The position numbers were made by a program, and so were the translations under genes. Source: Kangiella shandongensis (GTDB lineage Bacteria > Pseudomonadota > Gammaproteobacteria > Enterobacterales > Kangiellaceae). Taken from it: DNA of 64,000 bases. This document shows positions 26,452 through 34,993 of the stretch, one piece after another. The DNA lies in the NCBI RefSeq assembly GCF_020005365.1, contig NZ_JACNML010000007.1, forward strand, positions 62,001-126,000, in the 5' to 3' direction. Position 1 is the first letter of the stretch. Each line of letters opens with the position of its first letter. Below the pieces are notes generated by a model that ran no database searches, was not told the DNA's origin, and worked only from the letters and a program-made list of their open reading frames with translations.

Positions 26452-26808
26452 CTAAGAGTTGCTAGGTGGTTTATTCATGACTTGAGGATCGCAATTAATT
26501 AGATTGTTGAGTTTGGTATCTTCAACCAATATCGAAAGACTGATTAGACGCTTTTTACTATTCTTATTAGTAAAGCTGACACAGCGTCCATCAGAGCTGA
26601 TTGCAATATCCTTAAATTGTTTTTCAGAACTAGAGAAAAAAATATCTTTTATGGCATAGTGCTTCGGGGTCTCATCTGACAGACTAAACGTTATCGGACA
26701 GTCATGTTCTTCAATTAACAGTATGGACGGGTCATAGCTATAAAAGTATTTTCCCCGGTTGGAGTTGCCATTAACACCAACGTAAACCACGGTAAGTTCT
26801 GTTTTCAT
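26452..26808 (-). CDS. Small unknown protein paired with the STAND regulator
   Basis: A 118-residue protein I do not recognise. It starts one base after the stop of the STAND regulator gene, with AAGGAA (inside that gene) as ribosome binding site, so the two form an operon. There is no signal peptide or membrane helix. The N-terminus (TELTVVYVGVNGN) and alternating hydrophobic strands (HYAIKDIFFSSSEKQFKDIAIS) suggest a small beta-rich domain. A low-complexity tail (MNKPPSNS) ends it. It may be a partner or sensor for the regulator; no motif supports a catalytic role. Confidence 0.8.
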   Translation of the reverse strand: MKTELTVVYVGVNGNSNRGKYFYSYDPSILLIEEHDCPITFSLSDETPKHYAIKDIFFSSSEKQFKDIAISSDGRCVSFTNKNSKKRLISLSILVEDTKLNNLINCDPQVMNKPPSNS

Positions 26809-26809
26809 A

Positions 26810-29800
26810 TTATTTCCTTCTTTTAGGTGGGTTAAGGTTATTGATATATTCTAAATGCCGCTGTCCTGAACAGGGAGCAGTACTCTTTGTCTCCAGGTAA
26901 TCGCTTAACAGGCAATACGGTAACATATATGCTATTGATTTATTATTTGCAGTCAGTCCTCTATATTCTTCAAGGGCTTTATTGAGTAATGTTTCTGCCT
27001 GCTCCTGCTTTTTTGACTTTGTGTCCATCTCGCCTAAACGCAAAAGATTTAAGCCATACAGGTGCTTCATACTTTTACTGCTACTGTTATTACGTACATA
27101 ATCCAGACTTTTATTAAAGTAATATCGAGCACTTTGCTCATGGTTTAACTGTTGGTGATAACGACCCAGTTCATAGTTGATTTTAGCGGAGTAAAGTGTG
27201 GCGACATCTGTTTTTTGCCCCTTTGTCAGGGAGTTAAGTAAGCTTAAAGCTTCTTCATACTGTATCGTGGCCTTGTCAAATTTTTGCTGTAGTCGAAATA
27301 TCGTTCCTAAGTGAATCATTGAAAATACCATAGATTCTTTATATTCAATGTTACTGGGGTCAAAAGTGATGAGCTTTTTTAGTAATAGCTTAGACTCGTT
27401 GATATGATGTAATGAACTATTGTAATTAGATAATAAATATTCAAGCTCAGCTAAATTTTGGTGAGCTGCCGCTTTATAATATTGGTAGTTTTTCTGGCTC
27501 TGAACCTTTTTAGGTAGTTTGGATAGAGTCTGTAATTGGTTTGAGTATTGCTGCTTACTGTTGAAAGTGTCTCCCATATCTTTATAAACTCGTGCGATCC
27601 AGGATAGCGTGTCTAAATATTCTATCTGGACATTCTGGTCGAGCTCTTTACTAAGGAACAGTTTTTTCAGTTTCGCTGATTTCTTAAAATGCGGGAGTGC
27701 TTCTTGGGCTTTTCCTGAATATAAGCTTATGGTTCCAAGGTTATTATGAGCATAAGAGAGTTCTTTCAAGTATTCTTTATTGGTCGGTTCCTGGTTATAT
27801 AAGGTATGTGCCAGGTTATAGTATTGCTGCCAATGTTTCTGGGCATTGGAATAATTGTTCTCCAGGTATTCTAAATAGCCAATCCAGTAATAAGTTTGAC
27901 CTAAGTGCATCTTTGCTCTGGTAGAACCATGGTTGATTGAAATGACTTGTTTAAGTGTCGTCTCTGTTTTGTTAAATAAAGACCTGGCCTTATCAAACCT
28001 CCCCTGCTGGCTATAGACTTCACCAAGAAGCTTTTGGGCTAATGCGACATGAAACTTTGCAGTTGAGTCTGATATTTTAGTTTGATTATAGTAGTTGAGG
28101 ATTTTAGTCCCGACATTTGCCAGTAGATCCAGTTTGCCCACTGGTACCAACTCCTTTTTCAATTCTTGATTCATGAATGAAATCAAGTTTTCTGCACTGG
28201 CTCGAGCTGACTTTTGCTGAAGCCGAGCATCATTAGCAATAAATAGAGCTGCTAGTGATATCAGAGAAAGACTGGTGATAAAAGCAATCATAACATTTTT
28301 GTACCATTTTTTTCTGGAAATAACGTTAATCGACTTTTCAATATATTCTTGTGTTTCTTCAGCTAGTTTATGTGAGTTTTTCATCAGGTATCTCGCCTCT
28401 TCCAAAGCTTTTCCCTGTCCCAGCAACCACTCATCCCCCTTGTTATGCTTCAACCATAATTCGCAGTTAGTTGTAATATGTTCTTCAGCGATAAGGTTGC
28501 TGTAATTGGTAGTTATCCATCTCTGAGAAAGGTTCCACTTGTGAATAAGGCTTTTTCTATAAAATCGAACAGAAACTTGATTATGTTGTATATTGCACAC
28601 TAATAATTTTTGCTCTATGAGCTTATGAATCACTTGCAACATTTCACCAGAGTCGATGTGGTTTAGGTTTAAGCTCTTGATTGCGATATGAAACTGACCA
28701 TCAAACTTTACAGTAATGAGGTGAGAGAGTAGTTGGTAAATGACATCTTTTGAGTCTGTTAGCTGTTCCAGAAGCGGTAGTCCACAGGGTTGTAGAAGAT
28801 TAGGTTCCTTTTGTTTTATTTTGATGTATGAGTGATGACTTATGCTGTTGTTCTCTTTATATAGTAACAGGCGATGCAAAATTTCCTGTAATCGCTTTAA
28901 ATCTAGATTATTTTTTAATACGTCATTAACTAATCTATCGGTAAGGGATGTATTGGTTCTATGGTCATAACCAAGACTTAACCCTGATAGTTTGGCAGGT
29001 TCATGTATTATCTGATGCAGTTCTGTTCTGTTGGGACTTTTTAATTCATACCTATGACTATTAGCAAGCGCAGAATATTTCCCAGAGTAATGTATTGCAT
29101 GGAAATCTTTGTAGTTTATGGATAGTAGTACAGGAGTTGTATTGCTACTGATGAGGTTTTCCAGCTTATTAAGAAATGGCGGATTGTTGATTGCCGCGGA
29201 TATCGGCAATAGTTTTGTGAAGTCAATATGATCGATACAGATGATAAACGAGCCGGCTGCCTTAGAATCAACCTGGGCAAGAAATGCATTAAAGGCGTGG
29301 GCCAGGTTACTATCATTGACTTCGTCACCATCGAATACCAGAAGTTCTATACCGGTATTGAGAAGTTTTGATCTGATTCCTGCATGTATCAGGGAGGTTT
29401 TGCCTTGAGAGCTATCCCCTATCAGTAAGGTGTTTCTCTGAGGCCAATGGCTATTAGTATTAGGTTGGGTTAAATATCCGCAGAGCTGCTGTATATCATA
29501 GTCACGGCCAAAGAATAAATGAGACTCATCAATATTAAATGCTCTGGGTCCTGGATAAGGGGCTACTGTGTCGCTTAACTGTGGGGCGCTTTCTGATAAG
29601 TGTTGGACGGCTGCAACAAGCTTATATCCACGCTTAGGGATGGTTTGTATATATTGCGGGTCTTTTGACTTATCACCGAGTGACTTTCTTAAATTAGCAA
29701 TACTTTTATGAAGAGGATTGTCGCTTAAAAACTGATTCGGCCAGCATCGATCAATGATAATACTTGATGGAACAACATCTCCGGCTTTTTCAATTAAGCA

Positions 29801-29923
29801 CAATAACACATCCATATTTTTGGGTTCTATGGTGAGTTGTTTTGCCTGATTTGTTGCATATATGAATTTATTAGTATCAGGCTGAACAAGCCAGTCTCCT
29901 ATCTGGATCATTTTCTTTCCCAT
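26810..29923 (-). CDS. Winged-helix / STAND NTPase / transmembrane / TPR regulator
   Basis: A 1037-residue, multi-domain protein. Residues about 5-105 form a CadC/ToxR/OmpR-type winged helix (TIEPKNMDVLLCLIEKAGDVV, shown here in part, then LHKSIANLRKSLGD and YIQTIPKRGYKLV). Residues about 120-470 are a STAND-type NTPase: YPGPRAFNIDESHLFFGRD is the usual entry motif of this group, followed by P-loop LLIGDSSQGKTSLIHAG and an Asp-rich strand FIICIDHID. One transmembrane helix lies near 545-565 (VMIAFITSLSLISLAALFIA). The rest is a run of TPR-like repeats (VYSQQGRFDKARSLF, NNLGTISLYSGKAQEALPHF, GTIFRLQQKFDKATIQYEEAL). DNA-binding is cytoplasmic and the TPRs are predicted periplasmic. GAGGAA precedes the ATG. 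The neighbours suggest it controls the divergent DUF2589 operon. Confidence 0.9.
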   Translation of the reverse strand: MGKKMIQIGDWLVQPDTNKFIYATNQAKQLTIEPKNMDVLLCLIEKAGDVVPSSIIIDRCWPNQFLSDNPLHKSIANLRKSLGDKSKDPQYIQTIPKRGYKLVAAVQHLSESAPQLSDTVAPYPGPRAFNIDESHLFFGRDYDIQQLCGYLTQPNTNSHWPQRNTLLIGDSSQGKTSLIHAGIRSKLLNTGIELLVFDGDEVNDSNLAHAFNAFLAQVDSKAAGSFIICIDHIDFTKLLPISAAINNPPFLNKLENLISSNTTPVLLSINYKDFHAIHYSGKYSALANSHRYELKSPNRTELHQIIHEPAKLSGLSLGYDHRTNTSLTDRLVNDVLKNNLDLKRLQEILHRLLLYKENNSISHHSYIKIKQKEPNLLQPCGLPLLEQLTDSKDVIYQLLSHLITVKFDGQFHIAIKSLNLNHIDSGEMLQVIHKLIEQKLLVCNIQHNQVSVRFYRKSLIHKWNLSQRWITTNYSNLIAEEHITTNCELWLKHNKGDEWLLGQGKALEEARYLMKNSHKLAEETQEYIEKSINVISRKKWYKNVMIAFITSLSLISLAALFIANDARLQQKSARASAENLISFMNQELKKELVPVGKLDLLANVGTKILNYYNQTKISDSTAKFHVALAQKLLGEVYSQQGRFDKARSLFNKTETTLKQVISINHGSTRAKMHLGQTYYWIGYLEYLENNYSNAQKHWQQYYNLAHTLYNQEPTNKEYLKELSYAHNNLGTISLYSGKAQEALPHFKKSAKLKKLFLSKELDQNVQIEYLDTLSWIARVYKDMGDTFNSKQQYSNQLQTLSKLPKKVQSQKNYQYYKAAAHQNLAELEYLLSNYNSSLHHINESKLLLKKLITFDPSNIEYKESMVFSMIHLGTIFRLQQKFDKATIQYEEALSLLNSLTKGQKTDVATLYSAKINYELGRYHQQLNHEQSARYYFNKSLDYVRNNSSSKSMKHLYGLNLLRLGEMDTKSKKQEQAETLLNKALEEYRGLTANNKSIAYMLPYCLLSDYLETKSTAPCSGQRHLEYINNLNPPKRRK

Positions 29924-30069
29924 TGTATTCCTCAGAAGTGTTTGTTTTAGATGAAAGTAACTACTAGCAAGCCCAGTTAACCGGTTGTTTTTAAAGGGTT
30001 ATTTTGTCTTCAGGTTTCCTCCAGCTTTCTCCAGTATTCCGGAAGGACTTTTGTTCTCCAATGTTGCAT

Positions 30070-30083
30070 AACTTGATCAAGTT
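30070..30083. promoter_or_regulatory. 14-bp palindrome in the divergent control region
   Basis: AACTTGATCAAGTT is a perfect palindrome, 63 bases before the first DUF2589 gene and about 150 bases from the regulator start. It is a candidate operator for the winged-helix regulator or another dimeric protein. Confidence 0.4.
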
Positions 30084-30145
30084 TTACGTGCAGTAGCGCA
30101 AAAATAATGAATGCAAAAATGACTTAAGATTTAAGGGAGTAAGAG

Positions 30146-30760
30146 ATGATTAATTTAAAGCAGCTAGTATCAGTTATTCAGAAAAGTGCAATATCAGCCT
30201 CAGCAGAAGTAGCTAAGAAGAATTTAGAAATCCTGGATGATTTTTTTGAGCATGCAGAAGATGGTACTGAAATTGATGACCTTGCCAAGTCAGCTATATC
30301 TGCTATTTCTGAGTTGGATAGTCAGAACGAAGAAGAAGAACAAAAAATTAAAGACATTCTAAACAGTTTATCTGACGCACTGAAAAAGTCAGGCCATAGT
30401 AACAGCGGTGCTCTAATTCCTAGGTGTGTTGATATTGGCTATCCGAATATCACTTCTGAAGGCGGGGAGTCACATAATGTGAGGGTGCCATTACTAAGCC
30501 TTGTTCCACTCAATTCAATTCAATTGTCAAAGCTGAAGTTTACTACAGACCTGGCTCTCAGCGTTGTTGATGATGAGTTACAGATTTCCTTCCCCGAACA
30601 AAAGAAAGCGGGTTTGCTAAAAAAATCTAAAGAATCTGATAACGCTGATTCTCATCACGCCACTCTGGAAGTCGTTATTGACTGTATAGAGCCTCCACAA
30701 GGTTTGAAGAAGCTTGTGGAAGGTTACGACCGAGCACTAAGAGCCCAGATCCCTGGATAG
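30146..30760 (+). CDS. DUF2589-type protein 1
   Basis: A 204-residue cytoplasmic protein with no signal peptide. The first 95 residues are helical and acidic (coiled-coil-like, with EEEEQKIKDILNSLSDAL). The second half has the segment VRVPLLSLVPLNSIQLSKL, which matches the VPLLSLVPLNSI signature I recall for DUF2589, then strands ending in LEVVIDCIEPPQGL. DUF2589 has no assigned function. AGGGAG lies seven bases before the ATG. It is first in a five-gene series divergent from the STAND regulator. A second DUF2589 protein is next. Confidence 0.85.
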   Translation: MINLKQLVSVIQKSAISASAEVAKKNLEILDDFFEHAEDGTEIDDLAKSAISAISELDSQNEEEEQKIKDILNSLSDALKKSGHSNSGALIPRCVDIGYPNITSEGGESHNVRVPLLSLVPLNSIQLSKLKFTTDLALSVVDDELQISFPEQKKAGLLKKSKESDNADSHHATLEVVIDCIEPPQGLKKLVEGYDRALRAQIPG

Positions 30761-30822
30761 CCAGAGCTGGGTTAATTTTGCAACACACTTTAACTTAAAT
30801 AGAAAATATAAGGAGATACATT

Positions 30823-31485
30823 ATGCCTAGTGCACAACCACCATTAGTTGGAATGGCAGAGCAATTTACAGGGCTGCCAATGGGAGACTTGATTGGAGCG
30901 CCGTTAATGGCAGCTGCTAAAGCGAATTCAGCGATGGCAGCAACCCAGACCAAGTTTCTATTAGATACTTGTTTCGCTAAGGAGGAGACATCTGATGGTA
31001 AAGAAAATTATAAGCCAGTTCTCATTAAGATGACGTTAACAAGAGGTGTCTTGGTTCCTGTAGACCCTGATAAGCCCGAGCAAGAACCTAAAATCGAACA
31101 GGTAGAAACAACTTTCGACCTGCCATTATTGACTGTATTACCTCTTAATTCATTGGCCGTTGATGATGTGTCAATTGGGTTTGATATGGAAGTTAAGTCA
31201 AGCTTTAGTGAGTCTACAAATGAGAAAACAGAGGAAGCTTTAAGTGCAAAGTCCAGTTTTTCAACTAAAGTCGGCTATGGCGTTTTCTCTGCTGAAGTGA
31301 CTGGCAGCGTAAGTTATGACAGCAGTAGTTCTTCCTCTCATGATACACACTATGAGAAAAGTAATTCGGCGCAATACAGCGTTAAAGTCCATGCCGGACA
31401 AATCCAATTACCAAAAGGAGTAACCACCATTATCACAGCCTTTACCAACAGCATTTCTCCAATTGAAATGCCGACAGCTGCCTAA
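30823..31485 (+). CDS. DUF2589-type protein 2
   Basis: A 220-residue protein. The N-terminal 45 residues are glycine/alanine/methionine-rich (MGDLIGAPLMAAAKANSAMAA), compatible with membrane-surface association or assembly. FDLPLLTVLPLNSLAVDDVSI carries the same signature strand as its neighbour (given as two adjoining parts), followed by a long Ser-rich region (ESTNEKTEEALSAKSSFSTK, then SSSSSSHDTHYEKS) and a C-terminal beta strand set ending ITAFTNSISPIEMP. AAGGAG precedes the ATG. Two different-length DUF2589 proteins side by side suggest hetero-oligomer assembly, which is inference. Confidence 0.85.
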   Translation: MPSAQPPLVGMAEQFTGLPMGDLIGAPLMAAAKANSAMAATQTKFLLDTCFAKEETSDGKENYKPVLIKMTLTRGVLVPVDPDKPEQEPKIEQVETTFDLPLLTVLPLNSLAVDDVSIGFDMEVKSSFSESTNEKTEEALSAKSSFSTKVGYGVFSAEVTGSVSYDSSSSSSHDTHYEKSNSAQYSVKVHAGQIQLPKGVTTIITAFTNSISPIEMPTAA

Positions 31486-31549
31486 TTGAGGTCTAACCGA
31501 CTAAGGTCATTTTCGGATGGCCTTAGTCACAACTATAAAGGAGTTCACT

Positions 31550-31738
31550 ATGTTAACCCAAATAAACTGCCCTAACTGCCAAAGTCCGATCCCAATAGAT
31601 TTAAAGGGGCTTGTAGGAGGGGAGTCATTTCATTGCAAATGCTGCCAGGCCAAATTGTCCTTATCTGAGGACAGTACTGATGTTGTTTCATCCGCTGTCA
31701 CTTCTTTTGAGAAAGTCGCTCAGCAGGCTAAAGGATAG
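31550..31738 (+). CDS. Small zinc-ribbon protein
   Basis: A 62-residue protein. CPNCQ and CKCC, 24 residues apart, give four to five cysteines for one zinc ribbon; the spacing (IPIDLKGLVGGESFHC) is like short MJ0042-type or transcription-factor-type ribbons. The tail is helical (VVSSAVTSFEKVAQQAKG). AAAGGAG lies seven bases before the ATG at 31550; an upstream in-frame ATG at 31517 lacks one. It may bind nucleic acid or act as a structural adaptor for the DUF2589 proteins. Confidence 0.82.
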   Translation: MLTQINCPNCQSPIPIDLKGLVGGESFHCKCCQAKLSLSEDSTDVVSSAVTSFEKVAQQAKG

Positions 31739-31764
31739 TCATATTTTAAGTAAGGAGGTTATTT

Positions 31765-32271
31765 ATGAATATTGAGATTGGAACTATCGATCTAGGCGCG
31801 GTCGGATTTAAAGCAGCTAAATACCGAGAGTGGGATGCCAATACCTACATGCAAGGTGCCACTAATGATTCTGACTGGGCAGGGCTTTACATTGCTAACA
31901 ATGAAGCTGTGTGCTGTGGTTATTTACCCGATTACGCCGATCGGAGTGGAAATGGGACTGGTTATATCCATAAAGTACGCTTGGCACAGGATATGCCTAT
32001 AATCAGCTGTTTTGATGAGTCTTTTAAAAGAGGTAATGTTGATATTCCTGCTTTAAAAAAAGCGCTGCGGGATAAGGGCGTTACTGTTCAGAACACAGAT
32101 TACCTGATGCCTAAATTAGGTCAGTTGGGTTATGTTTTTCGGTGTTACAACAACGAAGATAGTGAGATTGAGTTAATCATTCCTAATCTACTCGCGGATA
32201 CTGTAGAAATGGAAGCTGTGCAGGAGTGCGCAATAAAAAGCTATGAAGTACAGAGATGCGTATCGCTTTAG
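31765..32271 (+). CDS. Unknown 168-residue protein, possible ADP-ribosyltransferase-like fold
   Basis: I do not recognise the family. The early part reads KYREWDANTYMQG, then DWAGLYIANNEAVCCGYLPD, and GTGYIHKVRLAQDMPIISC. An early aromatic/basic strand, a W-x-G-L-Y-I-A strand with an A-x-x-x-x-Y-L helix, and a Y-I-H-K-V strand are arranged as in small ADP-ribosyltransferase toxins, where substrate-capture residues sit at similar places. No clear catalytic glutamate pair is visible, so this is weak. GGAGG precedes the ATG. It is in the same direction and spacing as the DUF2589 genes. A stress enzyme or effector is possible. Confidence 0.8.
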   Translation: MNIEIGTIDLGAVGFKAAKYREWDANTYMQGATNDSDWAGLYIANNEAVCCGYLPDYADRSGNGTGYIHKVRLAQDMPIISCFDESFKRGNVDIPALKKALRDKGVTVQNTDYLMPKLGQLGYVFRCYNNEDSEIELIIPNLLADTVEMEAVQECAIKSYEVQRCVSL

Positions 32272-32304
32272 TTGATTAAGATGTAAAAAAACAGGAGAAT
32301 TATT

Positions 32305-32664
32305 ATGCCTTGGAATAATAAGTGTATATGGGGAACCCCGGAGGGTTTTACCGATGCTGCTGCCTTAGGTGCAGTGAATGACGCAGATTTCTCACAGTCA
32401 ATATTTGTAGTTACCCACAATAACAAAGGAACACGTTCAGCTTACACCTACTATGACTTCGGTGGGTACAGGTTGTGTGTGGTTGCCCATATTCATATTA
32501 AAAATGGAAAATTTGTAGCTCCCGGTCACTCCTATATCTGTGGTTGGGAGAATTGGTCAATGACAACGCCTGATGATGTTTGTCGTGTGATTGAGGGGCT
32601 TCACGATGAAGGGACCTTTCCTGAAGATGAGCGCTACCCACATCAATTATCGTCTAATTGTTGA
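32305..32664 (+). CDS. Unknown 119-residue protein, end of the DUF2589 series
   Basis: An unrecognised cytoplasmic protein rich in aromatic residues (FGGYRLCVVAHIHIKNGKF and YICGWENWSMTTPDD). It looks like a compact beta domain followed by a short helix (VCRVIEGLHDEGTF). There are four cysteines and three histidines but no standard metal site. AGGAG lies eight bases before the ATG. It ends the five-gene run; a 7-bp inverted repeat CATCGAC/GTCGATG (32678-32713) just after it lacks a T run but may end transcription between convergent genes. Confidence 0.78.
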   Translation: MPWNNKCIWGTPEGFTDAAALGAVNDADFSQSIFVVTHNNKGTRSAYTYYDFGGYRLCVVAHIHIKNGKFVAPGHSYICGWENWSMTTPDDVCRVIEGLHDEGTFPEDERYPHQLSSNC

Positions 32665-32688
32665 CACTAAACGTATGCATCGACTTGT

Positions 32689-33045
32689 TTACTTAATGTG
32701 AAATGAGTCGATGGCCAGAAACTCTTTTACTGGTACCAGGGTTATCTTTAAAACAAGTTCTTTGGAATGATTTGTTTGGATAACCCACTTTTGTTCAATC
32801 TGGTTATTGGCTGATTGTGTTGTTTCAAGCTTCGCTGACTGTAACTCCTGATATTCCTCGGTTATTTTGCGACGCAATGTTAGAAATCGCTCCGCACTTA
32901 TTTCTTCAGCGCAACCGTCTGTAAAATAGCGCCAAATTAATGAGTAATTACCTAAATTCAATGCTCTGATCAAGTCGTTGACAATGCCCTGTGTGATTTT
33001 TGTACACTGTTCTTCAGTGAGATTACTCAATTCCAGATGTGTCAT
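32689..33045 (-). CDS. Small NTF2-like hypothetical protein
   Basis: A 118-residue protein on the opposite strand. A first helix (IVNDLIRALNLGNYSLIWRYF) is followed by a mostly helical middle and C-terminal strands (KELVLKITLVPVKEFLAID). The overall pattern of a long helix and late beta strands resembles NTF2/SnoaL-like folds, but there is no conserved active-site motif. No good ribosome binding site is visible before the ATG. It is convergent with the DUF2589 series and divergent from the M61 peptidase gene; it may or may not belong to the island. Confidence 0.65.
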   Translation of the reverse strand: MTHLELSNLTEEQCTKITQGIVNDLIRALNLGNYSLIWRYFTDGCAEEISAERFLTLRRKITEEYQELQSAKLETTQSANNQIEQKWVIQTNHSKELVLKITLVPVKEFLAIDSFHIK

Positions 33046-33148
33046 AAGTTTTAACAGACTTTTGCAGTTTGCCCTGCAAAATCATAGTGATTTCTCTATA
33101 ATTAGGCCAAATTGAAATCTACAACGCGCTAAGCGAAAAGTCTAGTTT

Positions 33149-34993
33149 ATGATTCATTACGAGATCCATCCGGTCAATCCAGAGGCTCATCTATTTGAAG
33201 TCAAACTTCACCTGGATCCCGTCAAAAACGAGGCTGGCCAAAAGTTATACCTTCCAAACTGGATCCCGGGCAGCTATATGATCCGGGACTTTGCTAAACA
33301 TATTCAGTGGATAAAAGCTGAATCTGCATCGGGTGAGCTGCAGTTGCAACGGCTCGACAAGTCGTCCTGGCTGTTACCGGCTTCGCAAGAGAAGCTGGTC
33401 GTGACCTATCAGGTCTATGCCTGGGATTTGTCGGTGCGCGGCGCCCATCTCGACCAAACTCACGGCTTTTTTAACGGTACCTGTATGTTTCTTGCTGTGG
33501 ATGGAAGGGAAGGTGAAACCTGCTCTCTCGACATCAGTCGTCCTGATGGAAAGGACTATGTTCACTGGCGACTGGCAACCGGGCTGAAGCCAGTCGAGGG
33601 TACCGAAGAGTTTGCTTTTGGTCGCTATCAGGCCGCCGATTATGATGAGCTTATCGACTGTCCGGTTGAAATGGCCGACTTTCATTTGATCAGCTTTGAA
33701 GCCTGCGACATTCCTCATCATATGGTGTTAACCGGTCGTCATCGGGTCGATAGTGAGCGGCTGGCTTCGGATCTGAAAAAGATTTGTGAGCATCATATTC
33801 GGTTTTTCGGCGAACCGGCGCCGATGGACCGTTATCTTTTTATGACCTATGTTCTCGGTGATGGCTTTGGTGGTCTAGAACACCGTAATTCGACGGCTTT
33901 GCACTGTAGTCGACGGGATTTACCGTTGGAGACGGACGATACACATAAAGTTAAGGACAGCTACCAGACGTTTCTCGATTTGTGTTCCCACGAGTATTTT
34001 CATACGTGGAATGTCAAGCGCATTAAGCCGGCCGAGTTCCTGCCTTATGATATGCAGAGTGAAAGTTACACTGAGCTGTTATGGGCTTTTGAAGGCATTA
34101 CATCCTACTATGATAATCTGGCATTAGCGCAAACGGCGTCGATCAGTGCTGAGGAGTACCTGACACGACTGGCTAAAACTTTGACCTCGGTACGACGCTC
34201 AAAGGGACGCATGATTCAGACCGTCACCGACTCGAGTTTTGATGCCTGGACGAAGTTTTATAAACAGGATGAAAATGCACCTAATGCAGTGGTTAGCTAT
34301 TATACTAAAGGCGCGGAAGTGGCTTTGTGTCTGGACTTGCTGATTCGTCAGAAAACGGACTGGGAGAAATCCCTGAAAGACATCATGCGACGTTTATGGA
34401 TAGAATACGGTAAAGCACAGCAGGGCGTTGAAAACGATACCATTCAAAGTCTTGTATTAGAGGAAGTTCCTGAGTCGGCATGTCAGGAGATCAAGGACTT
34501 TTTCCAACTGGCTTTGTATAGTACAGAGCAGTTACCGACAGTGTCGTTGCTACAGTCCGTGGGGCTAGAGTTTAAGTGTTTGCCGCGCCAGGAGCGTAAT
34601 GATCGGGGCGAGTTTAAGAAGGAACTTCCACAGTATAAGGAACTGGCCGCTTTAGGTATTGAATTTAAGTCTAAAGCAACGGGTATTCTGGTAAAAAATG
34701 TCTATGCCGATGGCGCAGCAGGCAAGGCCGGAGTTGCTGCTGGCGATCAGTTGATTGCCTTGAATGGGTTAAAAATTGCGGCAGATGATTTTGATAGCCA
34801 TATACAACAGATCCCAGTTGGTGAAACCATTACCCTGTCCGGATTTCGAAGAGATGAACTGATGGAATTTGAGGTGGTATTAGAAGCTGCGGAATGTGAT
34901 ACTGCCTATATCACTTATGCTGAGAACTTTGACGATAAGAAGAGTTGCTTTAACTCTTGGTTAAATATTCATAATTCTGGAACACAATCATAA
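33149..34993 (+). CDS. M61 family metallopeptidase with PDZ domain
   Basis: A 614-residue peptidase of the glycyl aminopeptidase family. The N-terminal beta domain (YLPNWIPGSYMIRDFAKHI) is the usual M61 substrate-binding part. The zinc site is CSHEYFHTWNVKRIKP near residue 280, an HExxH motif with ELLWAFEGITSYYDNL supplying the third ligand. A PDZ domain follows near 510-570 (GILVKNVYADGAAGKAGVAAGDQ, split across its core). No clear signal peptide is visible, so it is probably cytoplasmic. It overlaps xthA by TAATG. Probable role: degrading N-terminally blocked or small peptides. Confidence 0.93.
   Translation: MIHYEIHPVNPEAHLFEVKLHLDPVKNEAGQKLYLPNWIPGSYMIRDFAKHIQWIKAESASGELQLQRLDKSSWLLPASQEKLVVTYQVYAWDLSVRGAHLDQTHGFFNGTCMFLAVDGREGETCSLDISRPDGKDYVHWRLATGLKPVEGTEEFAFGRYQAADYDELIDCPVEMADFHLISFEACDIPHHMVLTGRHRVDSERLASDLKKICEHHIRFFGEPAPMDRYLFMTYVLGDGFGGLEHRNSTALHCSRRDLPLETDDTHKVKDSYQTFLDLCSHEYFHTWNVKRIKPAEFLPYDMQSESYTELLWAFEGITSYYDNLALAQTASISAEEYLTRLAKTLTSVRRSKGRMIQTVTDSSFDAWTKFYKQDENAPNAVVSYYTKGAEVALCLDLLIRQKTDWEKSLKDIMRRLWIEYGKAQQGVENDTIQSLVLEEVPESACQEIKDFFQLALYSTEQLPTVSLLQSVGLEFKCLPRQERNDRGEFKKELPQYKELAALGIEFKSKATGILVKNVYADGAAGKAGVAAGDQLIALNGLKIAADDFDSHIQQIPVGETITLSGFRRDELMEFEVVLEAAECDTAYITYAENFDDKKSCFNSWLNIHNSGTQS

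Noticed and set aside
26810-29923. Simple CadC-type pH regulator
   Set aside because: CadC is about 510 residues and lacks a P-loop and TPRs; this protein is twice as long with a STAND NTPase module.
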